Shown here in pieces: positions 34,111 through 43,530 of a stretch of 64,000 nucleotides of DNA. The first letter of the stretch is position 1. Each line of letters begins with the position of its first letter. The stretch covers positions 21,591,224 to 21,655,223 of the forward strand of contig OW679202.1 of NCBI GenBank assembly GCA_940337035.1, read 5' to 3'. A program made the position numbers and the translations under genes. The DNA comes from Agriotes lineatus. Taxonomy: Eukaryota; Arthropoda; Insecta; Coleoptera; Elateridae. Below the pieces are notes generated by a model that saw nothing but the letters and a program-made list of their open reading frames with translations, searched no databases and was not told the DNA's origin.

Positions 34111-34500
34111 ATTACCATAAAAATCAATAATATAATTGACATACTTGTATAACGCTATCCTAAGAATAGGTTATTGGCCTAGCCAGATGGAAACTCGACA
34201 AATAACAATGATATTAAAGCCTAGAAAAGGACCAAAGAATGTTTCAGCATATCGCCCTATAAGTCTACTATCTGTGATCTCCAAACTACTTGAAAAATTA
34301 GTACCTCATAGAATCAACGATGCTGCCTGAAGATTGGATCCGAAACTATTAATTTGGTTTTCGTCAATCGTACTCTTAGATGTCAATAAAGCCTTTGATA
34401 AGGTTTGGTATGCCGATCTTCTCTCAGAAATTAAGTATTCTTAGTTCCTCCTACTACAAATTTCTGAAATCGTACCTACAAACATCAATAGTGAAATTGT
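34110..34500 (+). pseudogene. Jockey-like LINE reverse transcriptase fragment
   Basis: Frame 34136-34330 reads LYNAILRIGYWPSQMETRQI, TMILKPRKGPKNVSAYRPIS and LLSVISKLLEKL, the first RT blocks of Jockey-clade LINEs. LPEDWIRNY-x-FGFRQSYS follows in another frame, then DVNKAFDKVWYADLL, the first catalytic Asp block, and KSYLQTS-like sequence. There is no YADD box. Both ends are truncated, with the long-inverted-repeat transposon starting about 120 bp further on. Confidence 0.85.
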
Positions 34501-34621
34501 TAAAATAACTTTTAGATTTTAGCGCTCTTTGCAAATGTAATCCATTTACGGAGTAACTAGCGACATCTTCTGCTTCTCTATAATAACGTTGCAGGATTCT
34601 GCTAATGTGAGTTCTACCTTA

Positions 34622-34897
34622 TAGTGCAGGCGCTAGCCCATGTCACGTGTGCAGTTTTATGTACCCTAAGTTTTATTGCGGGACTTTGTTAAACACCTAT
34701 AGGAGTATTAAAAAAAATGGTCACATGGTCCATATCATGGTCGTTTGGTCGCCATATTTAAAAATGGCCGCCATATTGCTTGATTTTTTTTGTTTAAGTA
34801 TATCTCCGTAGTCAGTGGTCGGATTTTAATTTTTTAAAGCTCATCTTACTCCTTTTTTGAAGATAAGCAAATCTTGTAATTATACATTTTTTGGTAA
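34622..34897 (+). repeat. Left terminal inverted repeat
   Basis: Matches the reverse complement of about 37272-37548 at most positions. Shared blocks include GGCGCTAGCCCATGTCACGT, GTGCAGTTTTATGTACCCTA, CGTTTGGTCGCCATATTTAA, AAATGGCCGCCATATT and GATAAGCAAATCTTGTAATT. The two arms differ by scattered substitutions and small indels, indicating age. Confidence 0.92.
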
Positions 34898-35384
34898 ACT
34901 TCGTTGTTTCTGAAGTATAGCGTGGTGTTGAAAAAAAAAGGGAACAATGGCGTTTCCAGGTACAAGTAAGAAAGTGGAATGAAAGAACTAAAACTGTGTT
35001 TTTCAAGTACAAAAAATATGTATGTACTAAGTACTCTTATACAGTGAGAATAATGTAAGACTGTACATGGCTGAATTATGCAAAATTAGACATAGGGCAT
35101 TTACTTAATGTTACCATGGTGCTTGTAAACAAAATAACAACACAGTAACTATAGAAACTAATTGAAACTGGATTATTTCACTGTAATTTCAAAACCGACA
35201 ATTATTACTAGCATGGGTAAATTGATTAATGCTAAAATAAAGTTATCACTGTATAGTCTTACATTATTGACACTGTACATATACGTCAAAGTGGGTAATA
35301 GTGATAGTAGGTACACAAAAATTAAAACGAATATTGTGAATATTTCAAAACACTTCAACAGAATTATTTATGAGGGTTTTTGCA

Positions 35385-37141
35385 TTGGTCCGAAACACTG
35401 ATTTTACATTTACAAAAGTCACAGCACATTACTTCCAATCTTCTACAGGGATATACAGTTTCTCTGAAGCATATCTGGCAATTACAAGGCTTAGGAAAAT
35501 CTTCAGGGTCCGTTGGATCACCTGTCACGTGTGGAGTTAAAATACCGTCTATCTATATGTGACCATAGTGCAACGGATTGAGTTTCTTAGACGCTCCTAA
35601 AGCATGAATCCATTTGTAACATTGCAAGTAGCTTCTTTTTACGTGAAGACGGATAGACCTTGAGGTAGGGGCCAAATCTTGAAAGTTTCGCAATTTCTTG
35701 TGATGAAACTGATGGTAACGTAATTTATCCATTGTACCTAAGCTTGAGGCTAGTGTACGAACCAAAAACTGTTCTCATTCAGTGGCTCTTTGCCAAAATC
35801 TAATAACAGGTCTCCCGCGCATGATTCTGCTACTTTCAAAGCTGCCAACTTCATACCGACTTTACTTGTAGTGTCGCAGCGTAGTGATAGAGTGCACTAA
35901 CAAAAACCACGGTATCAGTAGAACAAATAACCACGTTGCTTACTTTTGAAGTAAGGGTCATGTGAGAAATATGGGTTAGGATCCTGTCATATGCTGCTTC
36001 ATGATCAGATTTCAAAGTAAGATCTACTTCAATTATCCCATTCTTTATAGTAAAGTATCTTGGCTGACCTTCTTTTACTACTCCACCAAGTTAAATGAAA
36101 AAAGGTGTGTTAACGGAAGCTTTTTTCTGGGATATCCAATCATCAAAGGATGATTGTAACAATTCTTTGTTTTTGGACGAAGCCCAGTATCCACAGGAAG
36201 CGGTGTGCTGTCATTTGGTGCTCCATATTCTATAGGTTGTTTCTTTGATCGCTTGGATCTCTCAAACCCTTTTACACTTTTTTCCTTATAAATGTCGAAA
36301 ACAATGTCGACGCGCTCGCTTTTGTAAGAAGCTTGACTGATAGCTTTCCAAATGCTTTCTACAAACTCTTCATATGTCGTTAGATTTAAAGATTTAGTTG
36401 GGACCTTCCTTGCAAATGCCATAAAGTCTATAACTGTTGCTTTCCCAGAAGATTGAGGAGTTTTAAAATGTGGCGGTGTTTGTAACTTTAATTCTAGTTC
36501 ATGCACCAGCTGCGATTTATCCGGTTTGGTCAAATATCCACTACTCGTCAGAAACAGGGGTGTAGAAGTTAATACATAAGACAAAAGATAATTTATACTA
36601 TATCCTCGGCATCGTGCAATGTCAATTAACCGCAGAGCATGGCAGTTTCTTTCTCCACGTTCACTTCAAGAGAATTGATTGTTTTTGACTTTTTTTAAAT
36701 CTCTTGATAGGCTACATAAGACTGAGAGACTTTTCTTCAAATCTTTCAATTCTGAACTGAGTATGGGCCTTTTCTCCAATTTGTAGGCAGTTTAAAAAAT
36801 CAGTGCTTGTTCCACTATCTATCTTTTGTTTAGTAATAATATTTTGTAGCTCTGTTCCCGAGTTGGAGCGTCTTTTTCTAGTTTTTCTTCTGCTCGTTTT
36901 TCCTTAAGTATGTAAGGTATGTAGCAAGCCATGTGATATTTTATGCCTTTTTCATCATTAAAGCTTTTCAACACATCGTACCCAATGTGTTCAGAAGCAA
37001 TTTTTATGTTTTTAAACCGTTTTCGCTTGAACACAATTGTAAAGAACGTTTCACTTTATGGCAGAAAATTCACAAGTTAATGTCTTTGCCATCGTCCCTG
37101 CGTCTCTTCCCAAGATTAACCAGCTTCACTGAGTCACTCAT
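35385..37141 (-). pseudogene. Coding region of the long-TIR transposon; Cys-tailed putative transposase family
   Basis: The minus strand shows one protein in several broken frames. The likely start ATG at 37141-37139 gives MSDSVKLVNLGKRRRDD, a stop, then IFCHKVKRSLQLC. Next come HIGYDVLKSFNDEKG and IKYHMACYIPYI (36819-37034; the KYH-x-x-C element). The 168-codon frame 36078-36584 has VDIVFDIYKEKSVKGFERSK. Then, in another frame, KSDHEAAYDRILTHISH and VVICSTDTVVFVSALYH. The last part is 35765-35553 (RSIRLHVKRSYLQCYKWIHA, LNPLHYGH), a stop, then DGILTPHVTGDP and a Cys-rich tail with CNCQIC, CCDFCKC. This layout recalls a large family of multicopy uncharacterised proteins in insects and cnidarians. 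Its place between TIRs argues that it is a transposase, with the conserved acidic residues as candidate active-site positions (inference). Dead copy. Confidence 0.7.
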
Positions 37142-37271
37142 CTTCTTTCACGTGAAGTTTAATTCACTACCTGTCACAAACAAGGAAGGAGTACTGGATT
37201 ATTATGCAATTACAATAAAAATGTCTAAATTCCTTGGCGAGCTGAAAATTTAAAAACCTTAGTGTACCTAT

Positions 37272-37548
37272 TGGATTTACCAAAAAAAATGTAATTACAA
37301 GATTTGCTTATCTTTAAAAAGGAGTAAGATGAGCTTAAAAAAATTGAAATCGGACCACTGGGTACGGAGATATACTTAAACAAAAGATCAAGTAATATGG
37401 CGGCCATTTTTAAATATGGCGACCAAACGAGGATGATCTGGATCATGTGACCAACTTTTTTAAATACACCTAAAGGGGTTTAACAAAGCCCCGCAATAAA
37501 ATTTAGGGTACATAAAACTGCACACGTGACATGGGCTAGCGCCTAGAC
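37272..37548 (-). repeat. Right terminal inverted repeat (tip displaced by hAT)
   Basis: Reverse complement of the left repeat. The last bases of this arm are duplicated by the hAT insertion: GCCTAGAC at 37541-37548 recurs at 38922-38929 and is followed by TA and then the TTA flank. Confidence 0.92.
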
Positions 37549-37666
37549 CAGGGGTGGCGAACCATTGGCACGCGTGCCATTGATGGCACGCCACAAAATA
37601 ATTTGGGCACGGCAGTAATTAAGGAATTTAGGTACCTAATCGAAACAATTTACATTTAACAATGGA

Positions 37667-38344
37667 TTGAACATGAAGCTTCAAGGCGCAAATAAAACAA
37701 TTATTGTTATGATAGAAGCTTTCGAAGCTAAACTGCAAGTTTTCAGTAACGCTATTGTTACCAAAAACTACAAGTATTTCCCAAACTTGAAAAAAACCTT
37801 CAGAGATTTGGATTTACATGAAAAACCAGACCAAGCAAAAGTCACTGAAGAGTTTAATTCGGTAATTAATTCTTCAATCAAAGATTTTTCAACGAGATTT
37901 TCTCAGTTCAAGGAATTATCGGAAACACTGAAAATTATTATATATCCTGATGTAACTTCACTTGATAAACTGAACTTGGCCAAATTTGATTGGTTGGAAA
38001 TTGAAGAAATTGAAATGCAGCTGATTGATTTCCAGTCTAGTTCAATATGGATTCAAAAAATTTTCGAAACAAGGAAAGAGTTGGAATTAAATGAAATAGA
38101 TATACTATATGTATCAGGTAATATAAGTAAAAATGCCAATATCAAAATTATGGAAACGTGGAATTCAATTCCAGACACATTTAGCAGTCTGAAGAAGCTG
38201 GCTTTTGCTATCTTAACAATGTTTTCATCTACCTATGCTTGTGAGTCATTATTTTCAGAAATGAATAACATTAAAGACTCGCGTAGAAGCCGTTTGTCAG
38301 TCTTTCATTTAAATAAAGATAACGTCACTATTGCTGTACAATAG
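37667..38344 (+). pseudogene. hAT transposase C-terminal part (dimerisation domain), N-terminus deleted
   Basis: The 225-codon frame is uninterrupted. It ends with WNSIPDTFSSLKKLAFAILT, MFSSTYACESLFSEMNN and KDSRRSRLS, the hAT C-terminal dimerisation region (hydrophobic helix, then CE-x-x-F-S-x-x-N/K). The preceding part (KDFSTRFSQFKELSE) is the region just before it in ZBED/SCAND3-like hAT proteins. The BED zinc finger and the catalytic core are absent, so it cannot transpose by itself. The ATG is probably an internal Met of the original protein. Confidence 0.88.
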
Positions 38345-38345
38345 T

Positions 38346-38765
38346 ATATTATGTTATTAGGAGCAAAAGTTATATTTTATGTGGCGAGGCTGGACGGGTA
38401 TCTGCCGAGCTTGCGAGGCAGATAAGTACAGCCGAGCCACATAAAGATACTTTTGCTCCGAATAACATATAGTATTTTTTCTTCAAACGTTTTTATAACA
38501 AATTATTTACAACTTTGTGAACAAAATTCGAAGAAAATTACTTGATCTCGTCAGCGGCAGATAAAGTTGTCAGCGGCAGATAATAACTTTATCTGCCGCT
38601 GACGAGCGGCAGATAAAGTCGTCAACGGCAGATAATAACATTATCAGCTGCTCGTCAGCGGCAGATAATATTATCTGCCGCTTGGCAATAAAGTGACAGT
38701 TTAGCATCATCAATCCAGCAGTATAATGCCATATTTTACTGCCGTTTGAAGAAAAAATGTATATT
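38346..38765. repeat. Foldback module with repeated TTATCTGCCGC motifs
   Basis: A hairpin with arms of about 55 bp spans 38349-38468 (ATGTTATT.GGAGCAAAAG and its complement, TTTATGTGGC.AGGCTG and its complement). After it come about eight copies of GCGGCAGATAA or its complement TTATCTGCCGC, in both orientations (about 38551-38681), including a perfect 24-bp palindrome at 38658-38681 (GCGGCAGATAAT and its complement). GTATTTTTTCTTCAAACG (38471) recurs inverted near 38742-38762. It begins right after the hAT stop codon, so it may be a separate insertion. Non-coding. Confidence 0.75.
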
Positions 38766-38934
38766 TTTTGTTGCAAATAAGGAGTTTTAAGTTGATAGTA
38801 TTTAGTTTTATTTTTTCCCCATTAATCACTAAGTCAAGATTGTTTGATGGCACGTTATGGCCTCATTAAACATTTCTTTAGAAAAAATGGCACTTAGATG
38901 AATAAAGGTTCGCCACCCCTGGCCTAGACTATTA

Positions 38935-39665
38935 TCGTTTCTATTCTGCGCAAGTGTACTTAGTTATTTTGGCCGCTAAAAAATAGAGATCGTCCCGTAT
39001 CACGCTTTGGAATTTCTTCATTCTGTTATTTACCTCATTTTCCTAACGAGCATTTCGGCGTCAGTCCTTGCGTCGAAATCCCAGCTTCAGTTATTATAGT
39101 GATAATTACGTTTCGGCAGTAATCTTGTTTGTGGGTAAGCAGGAATTGTGGTCGTGAGCCATTTGTTGAAAGTCGTCGTTTTTAAAACGCCTTCAGTGAT
39201 TACAAATCCAAGGCTCAATTGTGTCCAGTTAGAAGAAAAGGATAGTGGCCAAGTCGTCGACGTAGTGCATATTTTTCTCATTTCTCATTTTTAAAGATCT
39301 GTAACCCGCAGCCCTTCATGGGGAATCACCCCAACCTTGTTGAAGCCATTTTTAGAAGTTTCATCATCATGTCGTCTTAATCAACACCCGATTCAATCAA
39401 CAGGCCAGCCAATAGAGGTGCTTTTGCTGTGCTACGGACCGGCACGTGCTGCTATAACCCAGTAATGGTGCCGACAGAATACTAAGGTATTGTGATGTAG
39501 TTCGCTAATTTTGGTGCTATAGTTTACGCTTACTCTGTTGCGGCTAAATAAACATGCAGTGGCGTTTTCCGAAAAGACATACGATTACGTAGCCTGTTCC
39601 TAACTTTAGTCCTGTTTGAGTAGCTTACATTCATATGTTTGGGAGTCATTAACTGTAGCAGCGTA
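38935..39665. other. Non-coding stretch, nothing recognised
   Basis: Moderately GC-rich in part (39010-39480), with phrases such as AACCCGCAGCCCTTCATGGGG, but no gene or repeat structure I can name. Confidence 0.45.
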
Positions 39666-39689
39666 TAAACCCTTTATATAATGTATAGG

Positions 39690-40258
39690 TAAAGGGTTTA
39701 CCAATAAGGGTTACCTACAATTGAAATAGAACAAAACTCAAAATATTTAAGGAAATTCAGAAATGTTTATTAAATATGAAAATATAAAACATCTCAATTA
39801 TGTGTGAAACAGAACTTCCGCCAAATGACCGCCGCGGTTCCTTTGGCAGGCCTCAATTTGCTTTATGAAATTCACCATGACATTCCTGCACATTTCTCTG
39901 TGGCTGACAGCAGCGATGTTTTCGGCCGAACGGCCAGAACGAGCACGTACAGGTGGTCTTTGGTCCATCACTGACCCGGTAATCTTGAATTTATTGACAA
40001 TGTTTCGAATTGTCTGCTCAGTTGGCCGATTAAACTGACCAAACGAAGCACGCAATGCACGATGTGTAGCGCGCACAGATGAGCCCGACTCGAAAAATGT
40101 TTGCACAATTGTAACTCGCTCATCTGTACTGTACGACGCTATGATAACAATTGAGTAAGTTGACAGATTGAGAATAACACTTTTGTTTTCCGCAAAGATA
40201 GCGCGATCTCGTAGATACGAGTCGTCAAAAACCCTAATCCGTATTGGTAAACCCGTTA
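39690..40258 (-). mobile_element. Internally deleted mariner/Tc1-like element
   Basis: TAAAGGGTTTACCAATAAGG at 39690 and, inverted, TAACGGGTTTACCAATACGG at the right end (40239-40258) are matching terminal repeats next to TA. The coding part on the minus strand contains only the first and last portions of a mariner-type transposase. Just outside the left end, AAACCCTTTA (39668-39677) is an extra inverted copy of the tip, perhaps from an abutting relative. Confidence 0.7.
39798..40136 (-). pseudogene. Mariner-like transposase: HTH fused to C-terminus by internal deletion
   Basis: The frame runs from about 40136 (YSTDERVTIVQTFFESGSS, VRATHRALRASFGQFNRPTE, IRNIVNKFKITGSVMDQRPP) through RARSGRSAENIAAVSH, the DNA-binding HTH region, and then jumps directly to VMVNFIKQIEACQRNRGGHL, the extreme C-terminus. 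The whole DDE/D catalytic core is missing although the frame stays open (102 codons from the first ATG). It could bind transposon ends but not cut. Confidence 0.85.
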
Positions 40259-40550
40259 TATAAATAACTTTTTTGTCTTACTGTTCAGTTTATGTTCATT
40301 ATACATGCTTATATTTAAAGCAATATTATTAGATTAAGTATGCTACCATAAATCATTTTTAGCGGTGACTTCAAATATCTAAAAATATAAAAAGTGTTCC
40401 ATTTAAAAACCAAAGTCGTGTATCACTATGTAAAAATAAAAGGATCGATTTAAATTGGTTTATGATAGTTTATAGGCTCACACTGCCATTAAAATAAAAA
40501 AAGTGTTTTCCGATATCTCTATAATTAACCAAGTTACGAGCTGTCTAGCG
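40258..40550. other. Non-coding stretch, nothing recognised
   Basis: AT-rich spacer between the mariner relic and the LINE 3' end. Confidence 0.5.
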
Positions 40551-40599
40551 ATTTATAAACTCTCTGTTGTTCCAGCTCTTCGAGATTTCTCATCTCCAT

Positions 40600-41885
40600 T
40601 GCCTGATTCACTTCATCCCGTAGTGATCTTTCGGAGTCGTTCTTGTTTTCGCCTTCCTAAGTGATTCCAGTACATAACTCTGGTTATCCATCTGTCAGGT
40701 GATGCCCTTCTGACGTGGTCATACCATAAGAGATGGTTTTCTTCGATGTAGGTGAGCACGTCTTGCTTACTGACATTCTTCTTCCTACTTTCGTGACTCT
40801 GTTGCACCTTTTCCAGGGCTGTAATTCTGCTCTGGTGCCTTGTTTTGTTATCCAGTTTTCAACGCCATAGGTCATAATACTTCTAACTGAGGTGTTGAAA
40901 ATTCGTTTTTTGTGGTCTTCGTGATGTGTCCCATACTACTCCAGTTAATTGTCTTATGCACTTTCTGGTCTGACCTAGTCTGTTGTTTATATCTTCCGTT
41001 GTTCCATCTTTAGAAATACTAGAGCCAAAGTATTTGAACGTCTTGGTGCCCTTAATATTTTGCGTCTGAGACTCTAGCTCTGGGGTGTCATCCCACCCTG
41101 CTGCCATATATTCTGTCTTGGTGAAGTTAATTTCCAGACCGTTTTTCGAGTATTATTCTGTGAGTTTACGGACCATGTAAGAAAAGTCTTCTTCGTCCTG
41201 TGCCATTACCACATGGTCGTCAGCGAAATTTAATGTATAGAGGTGTTCTTCTCTGGGTGTACCCACGCCTTCGCAATTCCATTTTAAGGTCTTAGTGTCA
41301 TTTCCATGAATATTCTGAACAATGTAGTAAATGTGGCACAGCCTTGCAGTAGCCCTTTTGTTGTTTTGAAATTCGGTCCGACTTCATTATTTATTTTTTC
41401 TGTCACCTGTTTGGTTTCTTGTATTAGGTTGGCTGGAATTTTCATTTCTCGCATCGATCCCAGGTTTCTCCTTTGGAATGGGTTCATATGCCTTCTTGAG
41501 TCGAAGAAAGCTAAGTGGACTAGTCTGTTCTTAGCTAATTTCTTCGCTATCAGTTGTTGACCTGTGCACGTATGGCCAAGACAGGACCTTCCTGCAGTGA
41601 ATCCCGCTTGGTCTTCGCCTATTTTGCCTTTTATATTATCTTCCAGTTTTGTTTAGATCAGTTTACCGTATAGTCCACCCATAGTTGAAATGACGCTGAT
41701 GCCTCTGTAATTTTCGCACTTCTTCCGATCACCTTTTTTAATGATTAATGTTAGATAGGCTTTTGTCCACTCGATTGGTGTTTTTTCTTCATTGATTGCT
41801 CTTTCAAACATTCGTTGTGTCGTGCGATGCAATTTTTCGGGTCCATATTTAATAAGTTCGGGGGGCTATACCCCCGGGTCCGGAT
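40600..41885 (-). pseudogene. Reverse transcriptase and C-terminus of RTE-like LINE
   Basis: In order: APELIKYGPEKLHR-like, INEEKTPIEWTKAYLTLIIK, KKGDRKKCENYRGISVIS, FQRRNLGSMREMKIPANLIQ (41487-41430), FKTTKGLLQGCATFTTLFRI (RQGC block, decayed), LNFADDHVVMAQDEEDF with an intact FADD box at 41216-41227, NGLEINFTKTEYMAAG, KYFGSSISKDGTTEDINNRL, then a TYGVENWI block and HVRRASPDRWITRVMYW. Blocks are spread over at least four frames. Confidence 0.88.
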
Positions 41886-42445
41886 AATCTGTTGTTTTTA
41901 ACATTTTTACTGCAGTTTTATTTCTTACTTCTATCGGATGTGCCTCACCTTGTGGATCTGTATTATTTTCCCCTTTGTGTGTTGATCCTCTGTCAAAAGT
42001 TTCAGGTAGTATTCTTGTCATTGATCTTCCTTGACTTATGTCATCTGTGTTCTTTCTTTGTTGTTACTTCTTAATGATTTCATCTATCTCCCCCTAATTT
42101 CTGTTCGATGTTTATGCATTTTTTATTTTTTCTTTAGATACCAATCTCTTCACCTCTCTATTTTTTTTTCTGTAACTTTCATCACCTTTCACTTTTTTAG
42201 TATTCATCCATTTTTATATAGTTTTCTTTTTGTTTCTAGCCATCTTTGTGTTATCATTAAGGTCATCTATATGTCTCACTGCCTCGGCTGCTACTTGTTT
42301 AATACAGTTCTTATATGTGCATATATTCAAGCGTTTGTTCTAGTCTCCTTTTGTATAATTCTTGAATGGTTTCATTTCGTAGTAAGCTAATTTTAAATTT
42401 TTTCTCCTGTATTTTTGTCAGTGTCTCTGTTCTCCTTTTTCTATA

Positions 42446-43355
42446 TTACTTGGTGTTCTGGATCCAGGGGAAAGCTATCCTTGCTACTAATAGTCGGTGG
42501 GCGCTACCACATTCTATTTCTCTTTGCATTCTGACGTCTTTTATCCTCAGGCTAGTATTTTTCCTCCCGATGAAATAGTCGATTACGGTTCTTAAGCTTC
42601 TTGTTGACTGTATCCATGTATACATATGAATGACTTTGTGTTTGAAAAATTTATTTGTAATGCGTAAGCTGTTTAGCTCGCAAATTTCGATTATTCTCTC
42701 TCCGTGGTCGTTTACAACTTCTTCGTCAAAAGTGCCAACCGTGGTGTTATCAGTTCTTCTCCCTACTTTTCCATTCAAATCACCAGCTATTATCAGTTCT
42801 TGGCGTTTTTTAGTTTTGTCTATTTTTTGTTGGAGTATTTCTATGAATTTGCCTTGTTCTTCAGCTGAGCTATCTTCAGTTGGTGTATATACTCCGATGA
42901 TTACGATCTCTCTACCGAACACTTCTAAGTTTATCATGAGCAGCCTCTTGTTCATTGGTTCAGTCTTGTGCATATCTTCCCCATTTATGTTTTATTGAGA
43001 TTCCTACACCAGCCTTGGCTCTCTTTTCTTTTGCTATTCCACTCCAGCAATGAAGTACTCCGTCTATTGTTTCGCTACCGCTGCCCTTTTTCTTCGTTCC
43101 GCTGATAAAGAGTAGATCCACGTTGCTTTCTTAGAACTCTCTAATTAGCTCCTTGGTCTTTGTTCTCCATCCTTGTATGTTCCAAGTACCGATGTGCATT
43201 TCTCTCTTGCTGTTTCTATTATTTGGGGTTGTAAGTTTGGGTTTGGTTGCCTTTTGCAGAATTACCCCCCCCCCCCCCCATATCCGATGGGGCTCCCTCT
43301 TTTGGAGGTGCGGGTTTCCACCCGGCGAATATTTATTTTGTTTTTCATCCTGCAT
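42446..43355 (-). pseudogene. APE endonuclease of RTE-like LINE
   Basis: Starts with MHIGTWNIQGWRTKTKELIR (about 43200), the N-terminal W-N catalytic motif. After a stop, NVDLLFISGTKKKGSGSE, DGVLHCWSGIAKEKRAKAG and GISIKHKW appear. The 175-codon frame 42446-42973 contains VIIGVYTPTEDSSAEEQGKF, LIIAGDLNGKVG (equivalent to GDFN) and ITNKFFKHKVIHMYTW, ending with IECGSAHRLLVARI in place of SDHxLV. The final catalytic Asp-His pair is thus altered to Ala-His. Confidence 0.88.
43265..43279. repeat. Poly-C tract (15 C)
   Basis: A homopolymer of 15 C in the 5' region of the minus-strand LINE. Comparable runs are at 47858-47868 (about 11 C) and 57635-57651 (17 G). Confidence 0.9.
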
Positions 43356-43530
43356 CTGAGTTCCGATTTGAGTTTCGAGTAGTAAAATTGTGCGATTGTC
43401 CTCTGCGTGCCGAATCTCGAGTGTACCTAACAGATAACTGACCTGAGGTCACCAAAGTGATAAGCGGTGCCGTTTTTGGTGAGCTACATATATTTCCTAA
43501 CTATTATCAATATACACGCTTAAAGCCACC

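Larger units (their letters stand above)
37549..38921 (+). mobile_element. hAT transposon, internally deleted, with perfect TIRs and 8-bp TSD
   Basis: The ends are CAGGGGTGGCGAACC and its exact reverse complement GGTTCGCCACCCCTG, a 15-bp perfect TIR. They are flanked by GCCTAGAC at 37541-37548 and 38922-38929, the 8-bp duplication expected for hAT. At 1373 bp it is too short for a full transposase and keeps only the C-terminal part. It inserted into the right tip of the long-TIR transposon and is therefore younger than that element. A foldback module is present near its 3' end. Confidence 0.95.
34622..38931. mobile_element. Long-terminal-inverted-repeat DNA transposon, unassigned superfamily
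   Basis: Terminal inverted repeats of about 275 bp (34622-34897 and about 37272-37548 plus 38930-38931) flank about 2.4 kb that holds one minus-strand coding region. A hAT element with its own 8-bp duplication sits inside the right tip (37549-38921 plus one TSD copy). With that removed, the ends read TAGTGCAGGCGCTAGCCC and, inverted, TAGTCTAGGCGCTAGCCC, flanked by TTA on both sides (34619-34621 and 38932-38934). A 3-bp TTA duplication is used by PIF/Harbinger, but the encoded protein does not look like a Harbinger transposase. Net length without the hAT is about 2.93 kb. Confidence 0.85.
40550..43400 (-). mobile_element. Decayed, nearly full-span RTE-like LINE
   Basis: The minus strand carries the whole gene order of an RTE LINE: APE (43200-42446), linker (42446-41890), RT (41880-41100) and C-terminal domain (41100-40600). 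It has many stops and frameshifts. A run of 15 C at 43265-43279 lies in the 5' region just ahead of the endonuclease. Confidence 0.9.

Noticed and set aside
35162..35401. Plus-strand 79-codon frame inside the long-TIR element
   Set aside because: It lies beyond the end of the minus-strand gene, has no domain, and is matched by an equally open antisense frame.
38551..38681. CRISPR-like direct repeats (GCGGCAGATAA)
   Set aside because: Motifs occur in both orientations and at irregular spacing within a transposon; they resemble binding sites.
41892..42390. Plus-strand hydrophobic, membrane-protein-like frames
   Set aside because: They are antisense to the linker of the minus-strand RTE LINE; A-rich coding DNA read backwards gives Phe/Leu-rich frames.
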